Assembly: GCF_034424375.1 (NCBI RefSeq)
Contig: NZ_CP139965.1
Location: 3,534,001 to 3,598,000 of the forward strand
DNA length: 64,000 bases
Source of the DNA: Paraburkholderia kururiensis
GTDB lineage: Bacteria > Pseudomonadota > Gammaproteobacteria > Burkholderiales > Burkholderiaceae
Direction: 5' to 3'
Below, one piece after another: positions 1-9,477 of the stretch. Made by a program: the position numbers and the translations under genes. Positions within the stretch are counted from its first letter, which is position 1; every line of letters begins with the position of its first letter. The notes under the pieces are model-generated. The model saw only the letters and a program-made list of their open reading frames with translations, was not told the DNA's origin and made no database searches.

Positions 1-1
1 G

Positions 2-1258
2 CTGCGCCAGAACGTGAAGTTCCACGACGGCGCGCCGTTCACTGCGAAAGACGTGGTGGCCACCTTCGACCGTCTCGCCGACCCCGCAGCGGGGTCGGCG
101 GCCCTGTCGGTGCTGAAGGGCGTGCTCTCGAAGGGCGGCACGAAAGCCATGGACGACCACACCGTGGCCTTCCACCTCGACGCGCCGAACGGCAACTTCC
201 CGTACTACGTCTCTTCGGACAACTACAACGCGGTGATCCTGCCCGCGAGCTACACGGGCAACTACGAGAAGACGTTCATCGGCACCGGGCCGTTCAAGCT
301 CGAAAAGTACCAGCCGAAAGTGGGCGCCTCGTTCGTGCGTCATTCCGACTATTGGGGCGACAAGGCACTGCCGCAGCGCGTGCAGTTCTCGTTCTACGCC
401 GACCAGCAGTCGCAGATCCTCGCGCTGCAGGGCCGCCAGGCCGACGTGATGGGCACCTTCACCGTGCAGGGCGGCACGGGCATTCTCAACAATCCGGAGT
501 TCAAGGTGGACGGCGTGCGCTCGAGCGCCCATCGCCAGATCCACATGCGCACCGACAGCCCGCAGTTCAAGGACAAGCGCGTGCGCCAGGCACTGGCGCT
601 TTCCATCGACCGCGAAGTGATGGTGCGCGGGCTGTTCCGCGGCCGCGCCGTGGTGGGCAACGACAGCCCGTTCGCGCCCGTGTTTCCGTCGTCGGATACA
701 TCCGTGCCGCAGCGCAAACTCGATGTGGCGAAGGCGAAGGCGTTGCTCGCGCAGGCGGGCGTGGGACACGGCTTCGACGCGCCGCTCACCACCGAAAAGT
801 ACATGGAGATTCCCGACCTCGCCGTGGTCGTACAGAACGCGGCGAAAGCGATCGGCGTGCAGCTTGCGCTGAAGGTGGAGAGCCAGAACCAGTACTACGG
901 CGCGGGCACGTTCGGCAAATCGGACTGGCTCGACTCGCCGCTCGGCATCACCGACTACGGCCATCGCGGCGTGCCCAACGTGTTTCTCAACGCGCCGCTC
1001 ACGAGCGGTGGCACGTGGAATGCTGCGCACTTCAAGAATCCGCAGTACGACCAGCTGGTGGCGCAGTTCGTTGCCGCGCTCGACGTCGCGTCGCAGAAGA
1101 AGATCTCCGGACAGATCCAGGCGCTTCTGCTCGACGAAACGCCGGTGATCATTCCGTACTTCTACGACCAGTTGATCGCGCGCCGCGCCGCGCTGAACGG
1201 CGTGCATTTCACGGCCATCGCGCAGCTGTATTTCGACCGCGCGGTGTTGACCGCCTGA
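2..1258 (+). CDS. ABC transporter substrate-binding protein, peptide/nickel type (5' partial)
   Basis: Periplasmic solute-binding protein of the SBP_bac_5 family, which delivers peptides or similar ligands to an ABC importer. The reading frame is open from base 2, so the signal peptide and first lobe lie upstream; about 418 residues are visible. The opening residues NVKFHDGAPFTAKDV are the family signature, and RVRQALALSIDRE in the middle is typical of the second lobe. It is followed by two permease genes and a fused ATPase, so it is the recognition subunit of this importer. The ligand (dipeptide, oligopeptide, glutathione or metal chelate) cannot be told from the sequence. Confidence 0.9.
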   Translation: MRQNVKFHDGAPFTAKDVVATFDRLADPAAGSAALSVLKGVLSKGGTKAMDDHTVAFHLDAPNGNFPYYVSSDNYNAVILPASYTGNYEKTFIGTGPFKLEKYQPKVGASFVRHSDYWGDKALPQRVQFSFYADQQSQILALQGRQADVMGTFTVQGGTGILNNPEFKVDGVRSSAHRQIHMRTDSPQFKDKRVRQALALSIDREVMVRGLFRGRAVVGNDSPFAPVFPSSDTSVPQRKLDVAKAKALLAQAGVGHGFDAPLTTEKYMEIPDLAVVVQNAAKAIGVQLALKVESQNQYYGAGTFGKSDWLDSPLGITDYGHRGVPNVFLNAPLTSGGTWNAAHFKNPQYDQLVAQFVAALDVASQKKISGQIQALLLDETPVIIPYFYDQLIARRAALNGVHFTAIAQLYFDRAVLTA

Positions 1259-1374
1259 CGCGCCGGGCGTGAAGCGTATGAGGCCCGTACAGCCCGCCGC
1301 GGCCGCAAAGACACGCTCGCGCCGTGTCGTGCGCGGCGAGCCCCAGCCTGCATGAGCGTGCCTCGGGACCTTCG

Positions 1375-2394
1375 ATGTCGACCTCGGTCTTCTCTTCTTC
1401 TTCGCGCGCACGGCGCACCGCCAGCGGCAACGCCGCGCGCATCGCGCGTTTCCTCGCGACGCGCCTCGTGCTGTCGGCCATCACGTTGTGGCTGCTTTCC
1501 GTCATCGTGTTCGCGGGCGGCCAGCTGCTGCCCGGCGACATCGGCCGCGCGATTCTGGGTCCGCTCGCGGATGCACGTGCCGTGGCCGCGCTCGATCATC
1601 AACTCGGCGTGGATCGTCCGCTCGTCACGCAGTACGTCGAGTGGATCGCGCATTTCGTGCGCGGCGACATGGGTATTTCGTACGCCTACCGTGAGGCAGT
1701 GGGACCGTTCATCGGCGAGGCGCTTGCGCATTCGGCGAAGCTCGGCCTGCTCGCCTTCGTCGTGGTCGTGCCGCTCGGCATTGCGGGCGGCGTGTGGGCC
1801 GCGATGCACGCGGGCCGCTGGCTCGATCGCGTCATCAGCATTACAGGTCTCTCGGCCACGGTGGTGCCCGAGTTCGTTTCGTCGATCGCGTTGATCCTGA
1901 TCTTCGGCGTGTGGCTGCGGTGGCTGCCCATCGAAGCGTCGTGGCCGCCCGATGCCGGCGTGCTCGAACAGTTGCGCCACCTCGTGCTGCCGGTGCTGCC
2001 GCTCGTCTTCGTGTTCTTCGGCTACATCGCGCGCATGGCGCGCGCGGGCACGGTGGAAGCGCTCGACGCCGACTACACGCGCACCGCCATCCTCAAAGGG
2101 CTGCCGCAACGCGTCGTGATCTGGCGACACGTGCTGCGCAACGCGCTCTTGCCCACCATCACCGTGGCCGCTACGCAGCTCGGCTACATGATCGGCGGCC
2201 TCGTGGTGGTGGAGACGCTGTTCCACTACCAGGGCATCGGCTCGCTTATCTACAACGCCGCGAAGGCGAAGGACTTCCCCATGCTCGAAGCGGGCGTGCT
2301 CACGATCGGTGTGGTCTACACCGTGGCCAATCTCGTGGCCGACGCGCTCAACGTGCTGCTCAACCCACGCCTGCGCGTGAGGAGCGCGCAATGA
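1375..2394 (+). CDS. ABC transporter permease, DppB/OppB type
   Basis: Inner-membrane permease of the peptide ABC importer, about 339 residues. The first membrane segment (about residues 15-35) is followed by a periplasmic part and a binding-protein-dependent transport domain. The cytoplasmic EAA-like loop, which docks on the ATPase, is visible as DYTRTAILKGLPQRVVIW. I chose the ATG at 1375. An upstream in-frame GTG at 1324 would add 17 residues unlike the family. The stop overlaps the next permease's ATG by 4 bp (ATGA), so the two are translationally coupled. Confidence 0.9.
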   Translation: MSTSVFSSSSRARRTASGNAARIARFLATRLVLSAITLWLLSVIVFAGGQLLPGDIGRAILGPLADARAVAALDHQLGVDRPLVTQYVEWIAHFVRGDMGISYAYREAVGPFIGEALAHSAKLGLLAFVVVVPLGIAGGVWAAMHAGRWLDRVISITGLSATVVPEFVSSIALILIFGVWLRWLPIEASWPPDAGVLEQLRHLVLPVLPLVFVFFGYIARMARAGTVEALDADYTRTAILKGLPQRVVIWRHVLRNALLPTITVAATQLGYMIGGLVVVETLFHYQGIGSLIYNAAKAKDFPMLEAGVLTIGVVYTVANLVADALNVLLNPRLRVRSAQ

Positions 2395-3269
2395 GCACGC
2401 TCACGCCGTCTTCGTCTTCTTCTACGACTCGCGCCGCGGCCGAACCGCGCTTCGAGCAACTGCGCGTGCTGCTGCGTTCGCCGTCGTTCGTGGCGGGGCT
2501 CGTCATCGTGACGTGGTGGATCGTCTGCGCCGTGGCGGGACCGTGGTTCGCGCCGCACGATCCCTACGCGTCGGACCCGCTCAATTCGCTCACCGCACCG
2601 GACCGCGCCCACTGGTTCGGCACCGACCAGTTGGGCCGCGACGTGTTCTCGCGCGTGATCGTCGGCGCGCGCGACATCCTCACGATCGCGCCGCTCGCCA
2701 CACTGGCGGGCACGCTCGCGGGCACCGCGCTCGGCCTCGTGGTGGGCTACTTCGACGGCTGGGTGGACAACGTGATGGGCCGCGTGATCGACGCCGTGCT
2801 CGCGTTGCCGCTCGTCATCGTCGCGCTGCTCGCGCTCGCGGCAGTGGGCGCATCGAACTTCACCGTGATCCTCGTGATCGGCATCACGTTCACGCCCATC
2901 ACGGCGCGCACCGTGCGTGCCGCCGTGTTCGCCGAACGCCACCTCGACTACGTGGCCGCGGCCCAGCTACGCGGCGAACGCGCGCCCTACATCATGTTCG
3001 TGGAGATTCTGCCCAACGTGCTGCCGCCCATCGTGGTCGAAGCCACGGTGCGGCTCGGCTATGCCATCTTCGCCGTGGCCACGCTGTCGTTCCTCGGCTT
3101 CGGCATCCAGCCGCCTTCGGCCGACTGGGGCCTCGCGCTCTCGGAGTCGTACACGTTGATGGCCGGCGGCGCGTGGTGGACCGTGGTATTCGACGCGCTC
3201 GCCATCGCCTCGCTCGTCGTCGGCGTGAACCTGATGGCTGACGGCGTGCAGGGAGTACTCGACCGATGA
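2391..3269 (+). CDS. ABC transporter permease, DppC/OppC type
   Basis: Second inner-membrane permease, 292 residues. It has a Ser/Thr-rich N-terminus, a first membrane helix near residues 35-55, and the DppC signature HWFGTDQLGRDVFSRV, followed by the transport domain. Its EAA-type loop is GERAPYIMFVEILPN. The start is set by the ATGA overlap with the upstream permease. The stop again overlaps the next gene by 4 bp, placing all three genes in one operon. Confidence 0.9.
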   Translation: MSTLTPSSSSSTTRAAAEPRFEQLRVLLRSPSFVAGLVIVTWWIVCAVAGPWFAPHDPYASDPLNSLTAPDRAHWFGTDQLGRDVFSRVIVGARDILTIAPLATLAGTLAGTALGLVVGYFDGWVDNVMGRVIDAVLALPLVIVALLALAAVGASNFTVILVIGITFTPITARTVRAAVFAERHLDYVAAAQLRGERAPYIMFVEILPNVLPPIVVEATVRLGYAIFAVATLSFLGFGIQPPSADWGLALSESYTLMAGGAWWTVVFDALAIASLVVGVNLMADGVQGVLDR

Positions 3270-5449
3270 ACGGTTCGACGAGCGATGAACCGAATGGCGT
3301 GCCGACAGGCACTCGCAGTCGCGCGCAGAACGACGCCGATACCGCACGCTCCACGCCGCCGCCCGCGCCGTTCCCCACGTTCGGCGCCGCGAAAAGCGAG
3401 CGCGCCGACGCGCTCGCCATTGTCGGCCTGACCGTCACCTACCGCATTCGCGGGCGCGATCGCGAAGTGCTGCACGACGTCTCGCTGCGCGTGCGGCGTG
3501 GCGAAGCCTACGGGCTCGTGGGCGAGTCGGGCTGCGGCAAGTCCACGGTCGCGATGGCGACGCTGCGCTATCTGCCGCGCAACGGCAAGGTGAAGGCAGG
3601 ACGCATCGCGATTGGCGGCGAAGACGTGCACGCACTCGACGCGGACCGGCTGCGCGTCATGCGCGCCAATGCGATCTCGATGGTGTATCAGGACCCGGCA
3701 CGTGCGCTGAACCCGTCGCTCACCGTCGCGCGCCAGGTGGCCGAGGCGTTCGAGGCAGCGGGCGCCTCGCGCGCCGACGCGCTCGCGCGCACGCCGGACC
3801 TGCTGCGCCGCGTGCGCATCGCGGAGCCGGAGCGCGTGATGGACAGCTTCCCTCATCAGCTCTCGGGCGGCATGCAGCAACGCATCGTCATCGCGATGGC
3901 GCTGGCGTCGAACCCTGCCCTGCTGATTCTCGACGAACCCACCACCGGACTCGACGCCACGGTGGAAGCCGAAGTGCTGGACCTCATCGCGCAGCTGCGC
4001 GCGGAACTCGGCATGGCCGTGCTCTTCATCAGCCACAACCTCGCGGTGATCGGCCAGATGTGCGAACGCGTGGGCGTGCTGTACGCGGGGCGGCTCGTCG
4101 AGGAAGGCGCGACGCGCGACGTGTTCACGCGCCCGCGTCATCCGTACACGGTGGGGCTGCTGCGTTGCCTGCCCGCTCCCGGGCGCAGCAAGGACCGCGA
4201 CCGGCTCGACACCATCGCGGGGCAACTGCCTTCGCCTGGCGACGCGCCGCCAGGCTGCATCTACGCGGACCGCTGCCGCCTCGCCGACGAACGCTGCCGG
4301 CGCGAAACCCCGCCGCCCTACCGCGTAAACGCGCCGCACGGCGAACAGATGGCGCGCTGCCACTATCATGAGCGGGCCATCGAGTTGCCTCGAGCGGCTA
4401 CGCGTATTTCGCACGCAAGCCATGCGAGTGACAACGGCACACTCGAACGCCCGCGCAGCGACGCGCTGATCCTGCGCGCCGAGCGCATCTCAAAGACCTT
4501 CCGTGCAGGCGGCGCGATGGTACGCGCGGTGGATTCGGTCTCGCTCGATCTCGCAGCCGGCGAGACGCTCGGGCTCGTCGGCGAGTCGGGCAGCGGCAAG
4601 ACCACGCTCGCAAAGCTCTTGCTCGGGCTGACGCCGCCCGACGAAGGGAGCGTCATCGAACTCGACGGCACGCCGCTGCCGCCGCGCGTCACGGCGCGCA
4701 ACGACGACCAGGTGAAGTCGCTGCAAATCGTTTTTCAGAACCCCGATTCGGCACTGAACCGCGCGCATCCCGTGAAGCAACTGATCGGCCGGGCGCTGTC
4801 GCGACTCGGCTCGCTGCACGGTCCCGCGCGCGAAGCGCGGCTCAATGCGTTGATCGAGGCGGTGCGCCTGCCCGACCGCTATCTCGATGCTCGCACGCGG
4901 CAGCTTTCGGGCGGACTCAAGCAGCGCGTCGCCATCGCGCAGGCGTTCGCGGGCAATCCGCGCATCGTGGTCTGCGACGAGCCCACCTCGGCCCTCGACG
5001 TCTCCGTGCAGGCCGCCATTCTCAATCTGCTCGCCGACCTGCAACGCGAGCGCGGCGTGAGCTACGTGTTCATCTCGCACGACCTGCACGTGGTGCGCTA
5101 TCTCTCGGACCGCATCGCCGTGCTCTATGTGGGCCGCCTGCTCGAAGTCGGCCCCGCCGCGGCCGTGTTCGACGGCCCGCATCATCCCTATACGGAAGCG
5201 CTGATCTCGTCGGTGCCCACGCTCGACGACGGTACGAAAGGCAAGCGCATCCGCCTCTCGGGCGACCCGCCCAGCGCCGCGTCGCCGCCGTCGGGCTGCG
5301 TCTTCCATACGCGCTGCCCACGCAAGATCGGCGCGATCTGCGAACAGGAAGACCCGCCCTTCACCGACGCCGGCGACGGTCATCGCATTCGCTGCCACAT
5401 CCCCGTCGCCGAACTGCGCGCGCTTCAAAACGTTACGCGCGAGCGATAG
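3266..5449 (+). CDS. Fused dual ATP-binding subunit of the peptide ABC importer (DppD-DppF type)
   Basis: One 727-residue protein carrying both ATPase modules that are separate subunits in E. coli Dpp and Opp. The first module has Walker A GESGCGKST (86-94), ABC signature LSGGM (199-203) and Walker B LLILDE (219-224). The second has Walker A GESGSGKTT (439-447), signature LSGGL (547-551) and Walker B IVVCDE (567-572). Both modules end in the oligopeptide-transporter C-terminal region with clustered cysteines (GCIYADRCRLADERC; GCVFHTRCPRKIGAIC). The N-terminal 45 residues are low complexity. Fusions of this kind also occur in GsiA and YejF. It supplies the energy for the upstream permeases. 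Confidence 0.92.
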   Translation: MNGSTSDEPNGVPTGTRSRAQNDADTARSTPPPAPFPTFGAAKSERADALAIVGLTVTYRIRGRDREVLHDVSLRVRRGEAYGLVGESGCGKSTVAMATLRYLPRNGKVKAGRIAIGGEDVHALDADRLRVMRANAISMVYQDPARALNPSLTVARQVAEAFEAAGASRADALARTPDLLRRVRIAEPERVMDSFPHQLSGGMQQRIVIAMALASNPALLILDEPTTGLDATVEAEVLDLIAQLRAELGMAVLFISHNLAVIGQMCERVGVLYAGRLVEEGATRDVFTRPRHPYTVGLLRCLPAPGRSKDRDRLDTIAGQLPSPGDAPPGCIYADRCRLADERCRRETPPPYRVNAPHGEQMARCHYHERAIELPRAATRISHASHASDNGTLERPRSDALILRAERISKTFRAGGAMVRAVDSVSLDLAAGETLGLVGESGSGKTTLAKLLLGLTPPDEGSVIELDGTPLPPRVTARNDDQVKSLQIVFQNPDSALNRAHPVKQLIGRALSRLGSLHGPAREARLNALIEAVRLPDRYLDARTRQLSGGLKQRVAIAQAFAGNPRIVVCDEPTSALDVSVQAAILNLLADLQRERGVSYVFISHDLHVVRYLSDRIAVLYVGRLLEVGPAAAVFDGPHHPYTEALISSVPTLDDGTKGKRIRLSGDPPSAASPPSGCVFHTRCPRKIGAICEQEDPPFTDAGDGHRIRCHIPVAELRALQNVTRER

Positions 5450-5809
5450 AACCGCGCGCTTCGCGTTTCACCGCCGAAACGTTTTTCCGCAATTCCCGAG
5501 GGGTGCTGAGGCACTCTCGCGCCGGCCCCCATCTGTCACGCGCCTTTGCGGGCGGTGGCACATTTATCGCTAAACACCAGGCACGTCCGGCCCGTGAGTC
5601 GTATCGCGGCAGAGGCAAGCACAGGCCGCTGCACGTAACGGATGAACCACAAGAAGCGGGTTTCATGCAGATCGAGCCGCGCGCTGAAGGAGCGCAGCGC
5701 GCGGCACGACACGGGGACGGCAAAACCTGGAGATAACGGGCACGCCCTGCATGACGCAGCGAAGAGTTCCGGTTACGAGGCGCCGGCACTCAGGGAGAGA
5801 GAGAAGACC
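5450..5809. other. Intergenic region, 360 bp
   Basis: Between the ABC operon and the glycine-rich protein gene. I see no convincing gene, terminator hairpin or clear sigma-70 promoter. An open frame runs into it upstream of the glycine-rich protein, but its residues look non-coding. A TGTCACG heptamer at about 5535 is not followed by CGTC at the spacing seen near 18.5 kb. Confidence 0.4.
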
Positions 5810-6715
<906 letters not shown>

Positions 6716-7063
6716 ACCCGCGCGGCGGTGCCCCCGCACCGCACACCGCCCCGAAACGGCATGACATCCCAGTCACGCCTTTCTGTGGTGACGGCGGTGG
6801 CGCTCCGATCCCCCGGTCGGCGCGTCACCGCCGCGGCCCGGACCGCATTACGCGGTCCGTTCGCCTTCCTTCGAGGTCCACGTGCTGGCGCATGGGGCGG
6901 CGCGCACGACGCGCACAACGCGCCATTTGACGACGACCAACAAACAGCGCGAAAGCCGCACCTCGATCGCAGTCGATAGCCCAACCGAGGGAACCAATCG
7001 CGCGGCACGGTCTCCTACAGTGCATTCGAAACCCTTTCGACACACTGGCAGGAGGACAACAAC
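6716..7063. other. Intergenic region, 348 bp
   Basis: Between the glycine-rich protein gene and the Rap1a-like gene. Apart from the AGGAGG ribosome-binding site at 7050-7055 serving the downstream gene, I see no gene, hairpin terminator or clear promoter. Confidence 0.4.
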
Positions 7064-7501
7064 ATGAAGCAACACTTCCCGCACGGCGCCGCGCGCCTCA
7101 CGCTCGCAGCGGCATTCGCGTTCGGCCTCGCGTCCGCGGCCAGCGCGCAGACGCAGGCGTCCTCGGCGCCTCCCCCGGTCGATCCGTCGTTCTCGGCTTA
7201 CTGGCTCTCGCAGATGTGTCAGCAGCCTCCATCGGACAACGTCTCGCGCGGTCAGTGTGTGAGCGCCATTCGCGGCATCATTCACGGCTACCAGTACGGC
7301 GTGCTGTTCCTCGGCCAACGCGGAACGCTGCCCACCGGCGAGACGCAACGCGTGTCGCTCTGTCTGCGTAACACGCCCGTGCCGTCCATCGTGGACGAGT
7401 TCGTCGCCGACACGCGCCAGGTCGACTCCGATGCGCTCAAGCGCACGCCGGCCGAAGTCGCGGTGCTGGGCTCGGTGCACATGCATCATGCGTGCGAGTG
7501 A
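7064..7501 (+). CDS. Secreted Rap1a/Tai-like domain protein
   Basis: Protein of 145 residues with a signal peptide (LTLAAAFAFGLASAASAQ, cleaved near residue 28). The mature part has the Rap1a/Tai layout: an early Cys (LSQMCQQ), a second Cys before a helix ending in GIIHGYQYG, a third Cys (VSLCLR), a helix with IVDEFV, and a terminal HHAC. In the founding cases (Serratia Rap1a, Tai4) this fold is a periplasmic immunity protein against type VI effectors. No effector or secretion gene lies nearby here, so the role is open. The start has a perfect AGGAGG site 8 bp upstream. Confidence 0.65.
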   Translation: MKQHFPHGAARLTLAAAFAFGLASAASAQTQASSAPPPVDPSFSAYWLSQMCQQPPSDNVSRGQCVSAIRGIIHGYQYGVLFLGQRGTLPTGETQRVSLCLRNTPVPSIVDEFVADTRQVDSDALKRTPAEVAVLGSVHMHHACE

Positions 7502-7626
7502 AAACGGGCGCGTCTGCCCGTACCACGCGCCTCGCTTGATGCACTCTGTGCGCTAAATCGTGCGGCGGCATCGCGCATCGCTGAAGCCCGATGCCGCCGC
7601 CTCTCTCCTTCGATCCCTTCCCCTCG

Positions 7627-8472
7627 TCACAGCATTTCGAGCGGCCGCTTGCCGCGCGGCGGTCTGAAGTACGCGTCCACCGCGGCGCATTCTTCGGCCG
7701 TGAGGTCGAGGTCCAGCGCGCGGCGATTGTCCCGCACGTGCTCCACGCGCGCCGCCTTCGGAATGGCGAACACGCCGGGTTGGCGCAGCACCCAGGCGAG
7801 CGCCACCTGAAACACGGACACGCCGCGCTCGTGCGCAATGTCGTCGAGCGCCGAGCGCTTCGGCAGGCGCGCGTGGTCCACGGGGCTGTAGGCCATCGCG
7901 GGCACATGCCGTTCGGCAAGCCATGGCAGCAGGTCGAACTCCGGGCCGCGACGCGCAACGTTATAGAGAATCTGGTTGGTCGCACACGCGTCGCCACCAG
8001 GAACGGAGAAAAGCTCCTCCATGTCGTCGGTGTCGAAGTTGCTCACGCCCCAGTGGCGAATCTTGCCCGCTTGGCGCAGCGCTTCGAAGCCCGCCACCGT
8101 CTCTTCGAGCGGCACCGATCCGCGCCAGTGCAGCAGATAAAGATCGAGGCGATCCGTCTTCATGCGCTTGAGGCTCGCCTCGCAGGCGGCCTGCACGCCG
8201 CGCCGGCTCGCATTGTGCGGATACACCTTGCTCACGAGAAACACGTCGTCGCGCAGCCCGTGCAGCGCCTCGGCCAGCAACGTTTCGGTCGCGCCCTCGC
8301 CGTACATCTCCGCGGTATCGATCAGCGTCATGCCGAGCGCGATGCCTTCGCGCAGCGCGGCGATCTCGTCGGCACGGCGCGCCGGTCGCTCGCCCATCTC
8401 CCACGTGCCCTGTCCCAGCTTCGGAATGCGCTCGCCGTCGGGCAGCGCGACACTTGCAATCTCCGTGACCAT
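7627..8472 (-). CDS. Aldo/keto reductase
   Basis: NADPH-dependent oxidoreductase of the aldo/keto reductase superfamily, 281 residues. The catalytic tetrad is complete: Asp52 and Tyr57 in IDTAEMYG, Lys82 in VSKVYP, His115 in LLHW. A family signature, GVSNFDTDDM, follows, and a cofactor-phosphate region lies near IPKAARVEHVRDN. It is a single gene, divergent from the GntR regulator with 239 bp between them. Substrate unknown; these enzymes often reduce reactive aldehydes such as methylglyoxal. Confidence 0.9.
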   Translation of the reverse strand: MVTEIASVALPDGERIPKLGQGTWEMGERPARRADEIAALREGIALGMTLIDTAEMYGEGATETLLAEALHGLRDDVFLVSKVYPHNASRRGVQAACEASLKRMKTDRLDLYLLHWRGSVPLEETVAGFEALRQAGKIRHWGVSNFDTDDMEELFSVPGGDACATNQILYNVARRGPEFDLLPWLAERHVPAMAYSPVDHARLPKRSALDDIAHERGVSVFQVALAWVLRQPGVFAIPKAARVEHVRDNRRALDLDLTAEECAAVDAYFRPPRGKRPLEML

Positions 8473-8711
8473 GAACGCTCCTCAAGACTCGATTTCGGTC
8501 GGCTTCGCGTCGGTCCCGTCATGCACCGCCCAGACCGCTTCGCGGACCATCCTCGCGGCGTGCACATCGTGTGGGATCACGCGAAGCGCGAACCGGAGCG
8601 GGCCAGTTTAGCCCTTTGCGCGCGGGATCATCGCGGGCCTCGCGAAACCTCGCTATAACGGCCGCACGCGATGACTTAAAATCGACAATCGCCTTTCACG
8701 CCCGCCCCCTT

Positions 8712-9458
8712 ATGAACGCTCCCTCGGAAGACCGCTGGCGCGACCTGCGCCCGGACCCGGACAACGACACGCCGCTCTATCTGCAACTCGCCCGCAAGCT
8801 GGGCCACGCGATTCACGAGAATCGCTGGAACGCCGGCGAGGCGCTGCCCTCGGAGCGCGTGCTCTCGGAAGCGCTCGGCGTGTCGCGCATCACGGCGCGC
8901 AAGGCCATTGCGCTGCTGGTCGAGCAAGGCTTGATTCGCCGCACGCAAGGCGCGGGCAGCTTCATCACGCCGCGCTACGAAGATCCGCTTTCGCGGCTCA
9001 CGAGTTTCAGCGAGATGCTGCGGCGTCGCGGCTTCACGCCCAGCTCGAAGTGGCTGTCGCGCGAGATTCAGCCCGCAAGCCGCGAAGAAGTGATCCAGCT
9101 GGGGCTTTCGCCGGCGGCTGCCGTGACGCGCCTGAAACGGCTGCGCCTTGCGGACGGCATCGTGATGGCCGTCGAGAACTCCACCTTTCCTGCCGCGCTG
9201 ATTCCCGATCCGCAGGCGATCGGCGATTCGCTGTACAGCTTTCTCGAACAGCGCGGCCTCGCGATCGTGCGCGCGCTTCAGCATTTCCGCGCGGTCAACG
9301 CCAGCGAAGAGATTGCGCGGCAAATGAGCATTGCGCCGAACGAAGCGCTGCTGCTCATCACGCGCGTGGGCTACACGGCGGACCAACGCGCCATCGAACT
9401 CACCGACACGTATTGCCGCAACGACTACTACGACTTCGTCGCCGAGCTGCGCAAGTAG
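8712..9458 (+). CDS. GntR-family transcriptional regulator with UTRA domain (HutC subfamily)
   Basis: DNA-binding regulator of 248 residues. The N-terminal winged helix (about 15-80) contains LPSERVLSEALGVSRITARKA, the classic GntR helix-turn-helix. The C-terminal half (about 90-240) is a UTRA ligand-binding domain of the HutC type. The ATG at 8712 is chosen because the frame upstream does not resemble the family. It is divergent from the aldo/keto reductase and ends 19 bp from the convergent CoA-transferase gene. Ligand and target genes are not evident. Confidence 0.88.
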   Translation: MNAPSEDRWRDLRPDPDNDTPLYLQLARKLGHAIHENRWNAGEALPSERVLSEALGVSRITARKAIALLVEQGLIRRTQGAGSFITPRYEDPLSRLTSFSEMLRRRGFTPSSKWLSREIQPASREEVIQLGLSPAAAVTRLKRLRLADGIVMAVENSTFPAALIPDPQAIGDSLYSFLEQRGLAIVRALQHFRAVNASEEIARQMSIAPNEALLLITRVGYTADQRAIELTDTYCRNDYYDFVAELRK

Positions 9459-9477
9459 CCCGGCTGTTGCGCGTGGA

